From NCBI GenBank assembly GCA_947630485.1, contig CANRHU010000005.1, positions 17,761-81,760 of the forward strand: 64,000 nucleotides of DNA, in the 5' to 3' direction. The DNA comes from an uncultured Lachnospiraceae bacterium (GTDB lineage: Bacteria > Bacillota > Clostridia > Lachnospirales > Lachnospiraceae). Both the position numbers and the translations under genes were made by a program. The notes under the pieces were generated by a model that made no database searches, was not told where the DNA came from, and was given only the letters and a program-made list of their open reading frames with translations. Positions 9,901-17,839 of this stretch are shown in pieces. The first letter of the stretch is position 1. Every line of letters begins with the position of its first letter.

Positions 9901-10551
9901 GACCGGCACCGCAGCTTCCGCGGACGCCGCGGCAGTTCCGTCCGCGCCGAAAAGGGTATGCCGCACGACGCAGTCCTGCACCGCGCAGATCTCCGTGTCG
10001 ATCTCCATGTGCCAGCTGCTGCCCTCGGAGCAGCTGTTCTCCTCGCATCGGATGTCTTCGCCGCTCCGGCTGCCTGACGCGGAAGTGCTGCCGCCTTCCG
10101 GACGGCTCACAACATAGGTTCCGTCCGCGGCAATATAATTTGTGCCGGTTTCGCGGAGCCAGACGTCCCGGAAAATTCCCGCGCCGGAATACCAGCGCGT
10201 GTTGGGATTCTGATACCTTACGCGGACCTTGATCTCATTTTCTCCCTCCCGCAGCGCAAGCGGGACATCGAACGTCGTGTAGCCGTATTTCCACTCGAAG
10301 ATCTTCTCGCCGTTTAAGTATACCTCGCTGTCCATATAGACGCCCTCAAAGCGCAGGGTATAGACCTTCCCGGCAGTACTCTCGGCGCGGAACGTCTTCT
10401 TATACCATCCGTCCGATGTCCGGTAAAGGTCGTTCACATGCCAGATCTGCCAGTCGTGCGGAATATCCACCGGTCTGTAATTGCTTTCTTCGGGGAGTTC
10501 CCCGAGGGGCATTTCGGCAAAAAGCCAGCCGTCGTTAAATAATTTCTTCAT
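6958..10551 (-). CDS. Large GH2 beta-galactosidase-type glycosidase (DUF4982-like, Ig-like and C-terminal lectin-like domains)
   Basis: Exo-acting retaining GH2 enzyme. The ATG at 10551 is chosen (1,197 residues) because AGGAAAACGAT precedes it and a candidate promoter at 10591-10620 would start transcription downstream of the alternative in-frame ATG at 10620. In order: jelly-roll sugar-binding domain (IPHDWQIWH, NTRWYSGAGIFRDVW), Ig-like domain, barrel with acid/base Glu in MWSIGNEIGD (residue 392) and nucleophile Glu in IYGSETAS (471), a DUF4982-like domain, a bacterial Ig-like domain and two beta-rich C-terminal modules. No signal peptide, so cytoplasmic. Odd features are a Ser/Gly/Glu-rich insert near 10018-10106 and six hexapeptide repeats at 7102-7209. 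True linkage specificity (galactoside, mannoside, other) cannot be read from sequence. Confidence 0.9.
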   Translation of the reverse strand: MKKLFNDGWLFAEMPLGELPEESNYRPVDIPHDWQIWHVNDLYRTSDGWYKKTFRAESTAGKVYTLRFEGVYMDSEVYLNGEKIFEWKYGYTTFDVPLALREGENEIKVRVRYQNPNTRWYSGAGIFRDVWLRETGTNYIAADGTYVVSRPEGGSTSASGSRSGEDIRCEENSCSEGSSWHMEIDTEICAVQDCVVRHTLFGADGTAAASAEAAVPVGTSKTTQSIHIAEPELWSPERPYLYSLLTELFIGNEPADQRCERVGFKSCRFDSEKGFFLNGRSLKLNGVCMHHDQGALGAAFHKNAARRQLMKLKEMGVNAIRTSHNPPAPGFMDLCDEMGFLVDSEAFDMWQNRKTDYDYARFFDEWHERDVESWIRRDRNRAGIIMWSIGNEIGDTNDIPRGEELTKELIRCVRIHDYKNAHPVTIGSNHMRWQGAQNCAAHLGAVGYNYLESIYDRHHEEHPDWVIYGSETASTIQSRGIYHFPASVSATTYDDSQCSSLMNCCTGWGAPNVEHNITEDRNRPYSLGQFIWTGWDYIGEPTPYRTKNSFFGHIDTAGFPKDSFYAYKAEWNKTAAPFVHLFPSWDWNEGQQIDIFAYSNCDAVEVFVNGRSLGKALYNHTDGHTLSGRWHAEYEAGELKAVGYNAAGETVCGDVRRTPGDAARLSVQSDRTSVAADGVDLVFLEITAVDSEGNACDNARNRVNVSVSGPLRLMGMDNGDSTDYEEYKTNSRRLFGGRLTVVLGASFQAGDAVVTLSSPGLPDESVKISVSAAEALKGAGGAPEKVFSALEGKPCVTEGISCLQKVERDGRKDDLSVRKIGLAVSEKRLTPDNPKAFARIAIYPEGAVPAPGDIGFKAVTAAGVETNLLKIEAAPDGAVLTPLGDGVYRFRAYCRNGGKYEEVISEIEMENAGFGPAAFNPYGNIVLASLAANADELNSDMGGGVLLRRTKRVLFRHVDFKKTGSDEITIGIYTYNENVIPVELYADGEWIDTLRFQAKNEWNTYKYNTFTLPRTMMGVHDLEFVFHEELRFLGFRFASPRRLGTLIRALDNDAVYGDSFVAGEEMIERIGNNVSVCFEDVDFGSGARRVEITGRTRNRRDTIRLSFGAGKDASEQESASKQESTLKQGNASEQGNASGQESASKQESESVDLEFAGSEETAVRSFAIPEISGVRDLTVVFLPGTDFDLKSIRFMES
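7102..7209 (-). repeat. Six tandem 18-bp repeats inside the GH2 gene
   Basis: Six consecutive 18-base units encode the hexapeptides EQESAS, KQESTL, KQGNAS, EQGNAS, GQESAS and KQESES. They fall in a hydrophilic loop of the last beta domain, just before DLEFAGSEETAV. Reading frame is preserved, so this looks like slippage-driven expansion within a tolerant loop. Confidence 0.85.
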
Positions 10552-10590
10552 ATCGTTTTCCTCATGAAATCGTAATTGGTAGCGTCTTCC

Positions 10591-10620
10591 ATTATACTCT
10601 ATCCGAAAGCGGCAGCGCAA
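10591..10620 (-). promoter_or_regulatory. Candidate promoter of the GH2-GH36 unit
   Basis: Minus strand reads TTGCGC (10615-10620), an 18-base spacer and a perfect TATAAT (10591-10596), placing the start near 10584. It leaves a leader of about 33 bases before the ATG at 10551. Confidence 0.5.
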
Positions 10621-10712
10621 CCGTTTATTGCTAAAACCTGGGCCGGAAATTTACGGGATTTTGACAGGAAGCCGGCCGGCCAAAAGCATATTTCTTCATA
10701 CCGCTTGACATC

Positions 10713-11105
10713 ATGAAGGAAATCCTTCACAATAGAGGTATCAAAAGCAGGCTGGATGCGTGGCTGGCTTTCCTGGCTCTGGACGAGCCAGAGTGGATCG
10801 AGGCGGTGATCACGGCGTATCCGGAATTCCGGCATCTGTACGGAGAAGTATACGAGATGTGCCGCAACTTGGAGAGGGTGATGGAGATGTATTCGAAAGA
10901 GCTTCAGGAGCTGGACCGCAACACGGTTCAATATATGATCGATGAGATGCAGGAGACGATCAACCAAAAGGACGCACAGCTAAGCCAAAAAGATGCGGTG
11001 ATAGAAGTCCAGTCGGAACAGCTGACACAGTTCAAACAGTTGTTAGAAGAACAGAACCGGCAGATTCGTAAACTTCAATCTCAGATCAATTCGAAGAAAG
11101 AATAA
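10713..11105 (+). pseudogene. C-terminal remnant of an Rpn/PD-(D/E)XK nuclease-family transposase
   Basis: 130 residues resembling only the C-terminal part of Rpn-type recombination-promoting nuclease (PD-(D/E)XK transposase) proteins: a helical segment with KSRLDAWLAFLALDEPEW and YPEFRHLYGEVYEMC, followed by a long coiled coil of Gln/Lys/Glu heptads to the end. The nuclease domain that should precede it is missing; in frame upstream there are only 16 more sense codons before a TGA at 10662-10664. No good ribosome site precedes the ATG. It is the only plus-strand gene between 1 and 50 kb and keeps an intact terminator. Family assignment is from memory of the family and is moderately sure. Confidence 0.6.
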
Positions 11106-11158
11106 AACAGGAAAGACCTTACGAACCTGCCTTTTATCTTGGCAACAGCGGAAAGGGC

Positions 11159-11204
11159 GTGCCGCAAAATCATCTGCTTCTGACGATTTTGCGGCACCTT
11201 TTTT
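11159..11204 (+). terminator. Intrinsic terminator after the Rpn remnant
   Basis: A perfect 13-bp stem, GTGCCGCAAAATC (11159-11171) with GATTTTGCGGCAC (11185-11197), 13-base loop, followed by CTTTTTT. It lies 54 bases after the remnant's stop and just before the 3' end of the opposing GH26 gene. Confidence 0.85.
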
Positions 11205-11222
11205 CGCTGCATACAGCCTTTT

Positions 11223-13103
11223 CTAATTCTCCCCATTCTTCCAGTCCGGCAGCTCATCCAGCGTGATGACCCGCTCGTGGTTATAAACCTTCTGAACCAT
11301 ATATTCCTCTGTATATTTGTTGGACAGTCTGTGGTAGCCGTTATCGGCCATAAACTCGCCGCTCCAGGTGCAGAACCAGGCCCAGGGCGCCTGATCACGC
11401 CAGGCCAGATCCGGATCGAAGAGACAGCCGTTCTCCGAAAGCGCCACGATCTTGGCAGTCTCCGGGTAATGATCCGGGTACTCGACGGCCTCCACGAACT
11501 TCCCGCTCTGGGAAGAGTATACATAATTGCCGGGATAAATGTCTTCGCCGATAATATCCACATATTCGTCGCCGGGATACCAGTCGGCAGACTGGCCGTT
11601 CCAGACCCAGATCAGGTTGTTCAGGCCGTGAACATTCGTCAGCCGGTCGTAGAGCAGCTTCCACAGCTCCTTACAGGGTTCCGGTCCTGCCGCGCCCCAC
11701 CAGAACCAGCCGCCGGACGCCTCGTGAAGCGGCCGGAAGAGAACCGGAATGTCCGCGTCCTGAAGGATCTGAAGCTGCTCTGCGATAACGTCGATATCGT
11801 CCAGAAGCAGCGCGTAGCCCTCCTCATCTCTGCCGTCCATAATAGCCGCCAGATCGATGTCCGTGCTGTCCGTGTAAAATGTCTTGTACCACAGGGCTCC
11901 GGATTTCGTGTATTTGTCCGGCGCCCCCCAGTGCCAGCAGAAGGTGACGATCCCGCCCAGCTTATCGTACTCAATGGCCTGTTCGATGGATTTTCCGACC
12001 GCCCCGTGGCTGGCAAATGTCGGCGAATAGTTCATGAGATCAAGCCCCAGGATCGCCGGCTGCCTGCCGCCGGTGGCGTTCTTGATTGCAACCAGCTCAG
12101 GGCTTGCCGTGCCGTTGTCCGCCTGCTGCCCCGACAGGGTGTATTCGCCGTAGATCGACGTCAGGTATTTCATTAAATTTGCCGCGCTTTGCGAAACGTT
12201 CGGATTGATCAGCACCGGCTCCACCTCAAAGGTGCTGTCCGGCAGCCGCTCCGCCGAAGCAAACGTCATGCTGTCCAGAGCGATCCAGCCCCAGTTCTTA
12301 TGGACGCCGATGCTGTGCTCTCCTGCCTCCAGATAGACCCGGCGCAACACGGATTCACCGAAAGTCTCGTCCTTCGTGGTAAATGTCCCCACTGTCGTTC
12401 CGTCCACCTGGATATCGTTGATCTTCTCTCCGCCCAGGCCGGCGCTCACCACATGGATGTCGAAGCTGCCGCTGTAGGGCACATCTACGGTGAAGGAGCA
12501 GCTGTCTCCCTCGTCCTCAAATCCGGTAAGATAACCTTCTCCGGTGTAACCTTTTATTGAATGATCCAGCTTTACTTTGCCGGTTGTCGTCATCTCTGAT
12601 GCGTCAAACATATAAGAAATTGCCTCCTGTTGTTCCTCCGCCTGCGCAGTATTCGCCGCGCCGCTTCCGTTACCGCCGTTCGCGGCCGCGTCACTTTCAT
12701 CGAAGCCCGCGTTCTCTGCACCGTCTGCAGATGCGGTGCCTTTATCATCAACCGCATTGCCAGTACCGCCTGCTGCTCCCACAGTATCCGTCAGAGCATC
12801 TAACGTACCATTCCCACCGGGCATGTCCGTTCCCGAATTTCCGGCAGATCCGCTCTCCGTCGCCGCGAAGGCAGCTGTTTCCTGCCCCGGCGCCGCCTGC
12901 CCCGCCGCAGTCTGCCCCATCGTCTCCGCAGGCGTACCGCCGTTGCCGCAGCCGCCGATGCACACTGCCAGCAGGCATGCCGCCAAAACGGCGCTGACAC
13001 GGCGTCCCCGTAAATTTATAAGAACACTCCCTCTCCGGTTCTTAATACTGTCATTTTTTTTCCCGCTCTTCATTTCTCTGCTCTTCATCTCTCCGGCCTT
13101 CAT
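11223..13103 (-). CDS. GH26 beta-mannanase lipoprotein with CBM35-like module
   Basis: Predicted cell-surface endo-beta-1,4-mannanase. Numbered from the GTG at 13118: basic N-region, hydrophobic core and lipobox IGGC with Cys57; a Gly/Ala/Thr-rich linker (58-165); a beta-sandwich of CBM35/CBM6 type (166-290, ending HKNWGWIALDSMTFASAERL); then the GH26 barrel (305-620). The acid/base Glu466 is in FRPLHEASGGWFWWG and the nucleophile Glu562 in VALSENG. The start is ambiguous: a GTG at 13118 overlaps the stop of the DUF624 gene, and ATGs at 13103, 13088 and 13073 follow in a 15-base repeat; 13103 is chosen because AGGAG sits 7 bases upstream. It is the last gene of the long transport operon, linking import to mannan. 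Confidence 0.9.
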   Translation of the reverse strand: MKAGEMKSREMKSGKKNDSIKNRRGSVLINLRGRRVSAVLAACLLAVCIGGCGNGGTPAETMGQTAAGQAAPGQETAAFAATESGSAGNSGTDMPGGNGTLDALTDTVGAAGGTGNAVDDKGTASADGAENAGFDESDAAANGGNGSGAANTAQAEEQQEAISYMFDASEMTTTGKVKLDHSIKGYTGEGYLTGFEDEGDSCSFTVDVPYSGSFDIHVVSAGLGGEKINDIQVDGTTVGTFTTKDETFGESVLRRVYLEAGEHSIGVHKNWGWIALDSMTFASAERLPDSTFEVEPVLINPNVSQSAANLMKYLTSIYGEYTLSGQQADNGTASPELVAIKNATGGRQPAILGLDLMNYSPTFASHGAVGKSIEQAIEYDKLGGIVTFCWHWGAPDKYTKSGALWYKTFYTDSTDIDLAAIMDGRDEEGYALLLDDIDVIAEQLQILQDADIPVLFRPLHEASGGWFWWGAAGPEPCKELWKLLYDRLTNVHGLNNLIWVWNGQSADWYPGDEYVDIIGEDIYPGNYVYSSQSGKFVEAVEYPDHYPETAKIVALSENGCLFDPDLAWRDQAPWAWFCTWSGEFMADNGYHRLSNKYTEEYMVQKVYNHERVITLDELPDWKNGEN

Positions 13104-13114
13104 CTCTCCGCTCC

Positions 13115-13846
13115 TCACTCCTCCTTTCCTCCCCTCTCCGCTTCTTTCTTCTTCCTCTCATCACGGTAATACCATTTCTCCATATCCTCTTCCGTCTCCG
13201 GCTTCGCCATGTATTTGCGCAGAAGCTTCTCCATCAGAAATGTCTCCGCAAAGCAGCAGGCCCCCGGCAATACGAAGATCATCGGCACCGGGATCAGCAC
13301 GACGCCGAAGAGACAAAGCACCCACATCGCCGTGAATACCACCGTATAAGGCAGATGCCGAAATACCATCAGCAGCGCCAGCTTAAAGCACTCCCACATG
13401 CCCATGGTAAAGCGGGACATAACCGGCCAGATATAAAGGAATACGCCCAGAACCACCAGGATCAGCAGCGTGTACCCCAGACTCATCGCCGCGGCCGCCT
13501 GTCCGCCGATATTCAGGCCCAGGACCTGCGCCTGCCCGTTCTGTTCATACATACCGTTAATATAAATCCGGTCTGCCGCCAGCACCGCCGCCAGCGCCGC
13601 GAAGATCAGAGTCATCAGGATCCCCTGTTTCAGATTCCGCTTAAAGGAGCCAAAGAATTCGCGGGTCACATAGCCCTCGCCATGGCGAACCATTTTCACC
13701 ATGGTGTAATACATGGCAATGCTGGCCGGTCCGACGGTCACCACCGGAATGCAGCACAAAAGCCAGAAAAGCGATACCGCGATCACGTTGCCCGCCACCG
13801 TCATGAAACGGAAGAAAGGCGTGTCCTGTCCGAAGAACCTGTCCAT
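13115..13846 (-). CDS. DUF624 (YesL-like) membrane protein
   Basis: A protein of 243 residues with about five membrane segments and the family opening FFRFMTVAGNVIAVSLFWLLCCIPVVTVGPASIAMYYT split over two helices, then the amphipathic EFFGSFKRNLKQG loop. DUF624 proteins such as Bacillus YesL are encoded beside sugar ABC importers; their role is not established. The ATG at 13846 is preferred over an upstream TTG because AAGGAG lies 7 bases before it. The stop overlaps the GTG of the GH26 gene, suggesting translational coupling, and a 395-base structured gap separates it from the substrate-binding protein gene upstream. Confidence 0.85.
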   Translation of the reverse strand: MDRFFGQDTPFFRFMTVAGNVIAVSLFWLLCCIPVVTVGPASIAMYYTMVKMVRHGEGYVTREFFGSFKRNLKQGILMTLIFAALAAVLAADRIYINGMYEQNGQAQVLGLNIGGQAAAAMSLGYTLLILVVLGVFLYIWPVMSRFTMGMWECFKLALLMVFRHLPYTVVFTAMWVLCLFGVVLIPVPMIFVLPGACCFAETFLMEKLLRKYMAKPETEEDMEKWYYRDERKKKEAERGGKEE

Positions 13847-14241
13847 ATCCAATCTCCTTCCCGTCAGCCCGCGGACCCATATCCGCCGGCCGTGATCCTA
13901 TCAATCCGGTTTGCCGCTTAAAATCCGCAGTTTCACCGACTCCATCCCGCTTCTCTTTCCTTTCCTCATCCCGATCTGATTCAGACACGGACCTCAGGCA
14001 GGCTGTCTGCCCAAGGTCCGCTCCCCGTCTGTCACAGATCTATTGTCCAGGCGCGCCGCCCATCCGCCCTGACGGGCGATACGCCTTTCTGCCGCCCTTC
14101 CGGCCGGCCACCCCGCTGGCCGGCCGGAACTGTTTCCAATCCGGCAAATCCCTGACTCCCGGCCGGAAAAGCTCCGGCCGGAACCATTCGGTCATCATAT
14201 TCGAGCAGGTTATCACCGGTGCTCTGCACGCATAGAGCTCC
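13847..14241 (-). other. Structured 395-base gap between SBP1 and DUF624 genes
   Basis: No convincing gene. It contains three hairpins: TTCCGGCCGGCCA (14098-14110) with TGGCCGGCCGGAA (14117-14129), a perfect 13-bp stem; GGCCGG (14161-14166) with CCGGCC (14174-14179); and a two-part stem at 13989-14019 (GGACCT..GGCAG with CTGCC..AGGTCC). None has a T-run. Such hairpins behind a binding-protein gene often protect its mRNA so that it is made in excess over the membrane components; that role is inferred. Confidence 0.6.
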
Positions 14242-15747
14242 TTACTGCTGACCGCCGGTCAGCGCGTCGATGGCGTCCTGAGCCTTCTGCTTGTTGGCCT
14301 CGATCGCCTGAGACACGCTCATCTCCTTATTAACAACAACTGCGTAGAAGACGTCGCCCATCGGGAAGTTGGTCACCTGATCCGCGAAATCGTTGTTGTT
14401 CCTGGCCTTATAGCCTTCCTCGTAAGCCAGCTCCAGCTGTTCCTCATCCACGAATGCGGACTCGAACCAGGCAGGATCATCACGGTAGGAGACATCTCCC
14501 AGGAACCAGTTGTTCAGCTCTTCGAAGATCTCATAGACAGAAGTCGCGTCCTCCACGCCGACCGGGATGAAGTACGGCTGCGGGATCTCCATTGGCGTCA
14601 TGGTGCCGTCGCCGCTGGGGCCTACGGGAGCCGGGCAGATACGAACCTCGTAATCGATATCGCGGCCTACCAGCTGATAGGTGTTCGCGAAAGCAAACGC
14701 AACCTTGTTCTCCCAGAGAGCGTTCTCGTTGTCAGACCAGTCATCGGTATTAAAGGGTCTCGCGGTGCCGTCCACATTGTACAGACGGTCGATGAAGTTA
14801 AAGGTCTCGATGCTCTTGGGATCGCTTAAACCTTCGGTAAAGCCGCCGGCTACCTCAGCGTTGTTGGAAGCCAGGAATCCCTTGATGGCTCTTGTAAACA
14901 CATCGCCGAATCCGTACACATCCGTGTTGCCGTCGCCGTCAGTATCGCGGGTCAGCGTCGAGCAGTACTCCGCGAATTTATCCCAGGTCCACTCGCCTCT
15001 TGCAGCCAGATCTTCCGGGGCCTCCAGACCCATCTCATCCAGCATGTCCGCGTTGTAAGCCATGAACGTAGCGCCGGAAGGAATGGTGGTGCTGGGGAAG
15101 AAGAAATAGTCGTCGTCGCCCAGCACGGCCGCTCTTGTCAGCACGTTCTGATCGTTTAAGATGTCAGAATCCGCAGGCGCGTAGCTGGAGATTTTCTGGA
15201 TATAACCGTTGGAGAACGGAGCAAGGCCGAACTGATACTGGCACAGATAGATATCGCAGTCCGGCGTGCCGTTGGTAACGGAGGTGTTGATGCTGCTGAT
15301 AATGCCGTCCCAGCCCAGGTTCACATAGTCAATCTTGCAGTTCCATTTCTCCTCAACCGCGCGGACCGCGTCCAGCTTCATCTGCTCGGTCTCCGCATTG
15401 TCGTAGGCACCGCCGGCTGCCGTGATATCTTCCAGTGTCTGGTATTCGCTGTCCTCAAAGATATCCCACCAGACGCCGATCTTGATGGTACGTCCGCCCA
15501 GATCCTTGCCCTCATAATTGCTGTATGAGACCCCTGCTACCCCCCCGTCATCCGCAGCAGCAGTCTCTTCCTCTGCCGCTGCAGCCGTGGTTTCCGTATT
15601 GCCGGCCGCAGCCGCTGTGGTCTCCGCGCTGCCGCCGGCCGCTGTCGTCGTGGTCGCCGCGTCTCCGCCTCCGCAGGCCGCCAGAGAAACTGCCATGGCT
15701 CCGGCCATCAGGATGGAGCCGATTCTTCCAAGTGTCCTTTTCTTCAT
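14242..15747 (-). CDS. Extracellular sugar-binding lipoprotein of an ABC importer (SBP1)
   Basis: Family 1 solute-binding protein, 501 residues. The signal peptide ends in a clear lipobox (VSLAAC, Cys25), followed by a Thr/Ala-rich tether (ATTTTAAGG... to about residue 70) and then the two-lobed binding fold, including the repeated-hinge segment ARGEWTWDKFAEYCSTLTRDTDGDGNTDVYGFG typical of cluster B sugar-binding proteins. The ATG follows AAAAAGGAGGTAACACGAGTT, a strong ribosome site. It sits 120 bases after its cognate permease genes and is followed by a long hairpin-rich gap, an arrangement favouring high expression. Ligand is unknown; mannan oligosaccharides are inferred from neighbours. 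Confidence 0.92.
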   Translation of the reverse strand: MKKRTLGRIGSILMAGAMAVSLAACGGGDAATTTTAAGGSAETTAAAAGNTETTAAAAEEETAAADDGGVAGVSYSNYEGKDLGGRTIKIGVWWDIFEDSEYQTLEDITAAGGAYDNAETEQMKLDAVRAVEEKWNCKIDYVNLGWDGIISSINTSVTNGTPDCDIYLCQYQFGLAPFSNGYIQKISSYAPADSDILNDQNVLTRAAVLGDDDYFFFPSTTIPSGATFMAYNADMLDEMGLEAPEDLAARGEWTWDKFAEYCSTLTRDTDGDGNTDVYGFGDVFTRAIKGFLASNNAEVAGGFTEGLSDPKSIETFNFIDRLYNVDGTARPFNTDDWSDNENALWENKVAFAFANTYQLVGRDIDYEVRICPAPVGPSGDGTMTPMEIPQPYFIPVGVEDATSVYEIFEELNNWFLGDVSYRDDPAWFESAFVDEEQLELAYEEGYKARNNNDFADQVTNFPMGDVFYAVVVNKEMSVSQAIEANKQKAQDAIDALTGGQQ

Positions 15748-15867
15748 AACTCGTGTTACCTCCTTTTTACTTACATATTTGTTTGCTTTCCGTTGGAAAG
15801 CTGTATTCGTTTCGGAAAGCGGGGCGGAACGGGGATGCCGCCCGCGCCTCCGGAAAACGCCTGTTGA

Positions 15868-16914
15868 TTAACCGACGATACCGCTTCGCTCCACGCCTTC
15901 TACGAATTTCTTCTGCAGCAGGCAGTAGATGACGATCACAGGCACCAGCATCATGATGATGCCGGCGTACAGGTACAGCTGGGTCACGGCGCTGTCATGG
16001 ATCTCCAGCGAGTTGGCGATGGTCTCCTGGACCGTGGAGATCCGCATGCTCATCAGCAGCCGGTTGCTGATACCGAACAGCTTTGCGTAAAACGTATCAT
16101 TGTACTGCCACACCATGGAGAAAATGCTGACCGTCAGCACTGACGGCATCGCGTTGACCAGCATGATGCGGAAGTAGGTGTAAAGCGCCCCGGCTCCGTC
16201 CACGAAGGCCGCCTCCTCGATCTCCTTGGGCAGTCCCCGGAAGAACTGGTTGAAAATGTAGATGAAGAGGCCCGACCGCAGCCCGCAGGCAAACACTGTC
16301 ATGATATACATCGGTACCGGCGAGGTTAAAAGGTTCACGCCGTGCCCCGTGGTCAGATGCAGGATGCCGAAGATATCGAAGTTGCGGAACTCCGTGTACC
16401 AGGGCAGCATCAGGGTGTCCGTCGGGAGCACGATGGTCAGGACCACACAGGCGAACAGCACGTTCTTGAACGGGAAATCAAACCGCGCGAAGCCGTAGCC
16501 CGCCATGGAACAGATGATGACCTGGATGAAGGTCAGCGTAGCCACATAGGCCACCGTGGAAAGCAGGGTCTTCGGGTACTGCATGACGCGGTAGGCTTCC
16601 GTGTAATTCTCGAGGGTGCCTTCCATCGGGAAAAGGATGACCACCGGGTTGTACAGATCCTTCGAGGTGAAGAAGGAACTGGCAAGCATGGAGATCAGCG
16701 GCCCCAGGATGATGTAGGCGATACCCACAAGGATACAGAACTTCATAAATCCCAGAAGGATCGCCTGGATCCTCCGGCCGAATTTCTTCATCTGCACCTG
16801 ATCCACGGAGGAGAAGGAAAATGCCGCCGCCTTCTGCCCGTTCTTCGCGGCGCGTCCGCTTGCGGGGACTGCCGCGGTATTTCCGGAACTGTTTGTGATT
16901 GCCGCAGTTTTCAT
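15868..16914 (-). CDS. Sugar ABC transporter permease, MalG/CUT1 type (pair 1)
   Basis: Inner-membrane permease, about 348 residues from the ATG at 16914 (GGGAGG 8 bases upstream; GTG codons just before it are alternatives). Six membrane helices and the EAA loop EIEEAAFVDGAGALYTYFRIMLVNAMPS, which contacts the ATPase, are visible. An unusual N-terminal extension of about 45 residues, Ala/Ser/Lys-rich and hydrophilic, precedes the first helix. The gene starts 4-14 bases after its partner permease. No ATP-binding subunit gene is present in the window, so a shared MsmK-type ATPase elsewhere is expected. Confidence 0.92.
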   Translation of the reverse strand: MKTAAITNSSGNTAAVPASGRAAKNGQKAAAFSFSSVDQVQMKKFGRRIQAILLGFMKFCILVGIAYIILGPLISMLASSFFTSKDLYNPVVILFPMEGTLENYTEAYRVMQYPKTLLSTVAYVATLTFIQVIICSMAGYGFARFDFPFKNVLFACVVLTIVLPTDTLMLPWYTEFRNFDIFGILHLTTGHGVNLLTSPVPMYIMTVFACGLRSGLFIYIFNQFFRGLPKEIEEAAFVDGAGALYTYFRIMLVNAMPSVLTVSIFSMVWQYNDTFYAKLFGISNRLLMSMRISTVQETIANSLEIHDSAVTQLYLYAGIIMMLVPVIVIYCLLQKKFVEGVERSGIVG

Positions 16915-16927
16915 TTTCACCACCTCC

Positions 16928-17839
16928 CTAGTTATAGTAGAATACCTTGCTGGAGATCACTTTGACGATCACCGCCAGCAGGATACAGACGACAAAGGAA
17001 CTGATCAGACTCATGGTCACGCTGACGCTCCAGTTAAAGTTGGTGAACGCCATATCGTAAGCCTCCTGTACCACCTCGCTGTTCATAAACGCGTCCACGA
17101 TGGTATAGACCACATTGGTGACAATGTGCGGCGACACCATCGGGAAGGTGACGCGCCAGAAAGTCTCATAGGCCGTCGCGCCTTCGATCTTGGACACCTC
17201 ATAGAGGGATCCGGGCACCGACTGCAGGGCCGCGATGAAGATGATGATCTGGATGCCCGACGCCTGCACGATGTCGAAGATCCGCCCGACTGCAAGAACT
17301 ATGTAGTCCATCAGCGCCGCCGGAACGCCCAGCTGCGTCATCATGTTCAGCAGATATTCCACGTTGACGTTGCCGGCGACCGCCGCCTCCGAGGAGACCG
17401 CCGTCACGCCGCCGTTCACCGCCTGCTGCGCCAGCTCGATGGAAGCCTGAATCGCGCCCGAATTCATGATGATCGGCAGGAACAGGATGGCGCGCATCAG
17501 CGCCCTTCCGTGAAACTTGCTGTTCAGAAGGATCGCGATGAACAGGCTGAAGAAGATGATCAGCGGCACGTCGATCAGCATGTTCCCCACGGAGCTGACC
17601 AGGGTCTGGTTAAAGGACGCGTCCCGCAGGAACGCGTATTTGAAGTTATCCAGTCCCACAAACTCCAGCAGATAGCCGCCGGTTTCCTGCATCGTCAGTT
17701 TGCTTAAGCTGAAGCGGACCGCCTGGATAAATCCCTTTCCATAGAACCACAAGAATCCGATGAACCATGGAAGGACGAACAAAAATCCGGTGATCGCGCG
17801 CTTATCGAGCAAAGACAGCTTTCTCTTTTTCTTTGTCAT
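16928..17839 (-). CDS. Sugar ABC transporter permease, MalF/CUT1 type (pair 1)
   Basis: 303-residue inner-membrane permease with six predicted helices. It begins KKKRKLSLLDKRAITGFLFVLPW, a start typical of this subfamily, and has the EAA loop YEVSKIEGATAYETFWRVTFPMVSPH. The periplasm-equivalent loop near residues 120-150 is Ala-rich. Its ATG overlaps the TGA of the DUF5696 gene by four bases (ATGA), indicating translational coupling. Partner of the next permease and probably of SBP1. Confidence 0.92.
   Translation of the reverse strand: MTKKKRKLSLLDKRAITGFLFVLPWFIGFLWFYGKGFIQAVRFSLSKLTMQETGGYLLEFVGLDNFKYAFLRDASFNQTLVSSVGNMLIDVPLIIFFSLFIAILLNSKFHGRALMRAILFLPIIMNSGAIQASIELAQQAVNGGVTAVSSEAAVAGNVNVEYLLNMMTQLGVPAALMDYIVLAVGRIFDIVQASGIQIIIFIAALQSVPGSLYEVSKIEGATAYETFWRVTFPMVSPHIVTNVVYTIVDAFMNSEVVQEAYDMAFTNFNWSVSVTMSLISSFVVCILLAVIVKVISSKVFYYN

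Noticed and set aside
10552..10620. Upstream ATG giving a 23-residue extension of the large GH2 enzyme
   Set aside because: It lies before the predicted transcription start and lacks a ribosome site, while the ATG at 10551 has one.
14032..14229. 65-codon open frame behind SBP1
   Set aside because: Built from hairpin arms; no similarity or start signal.
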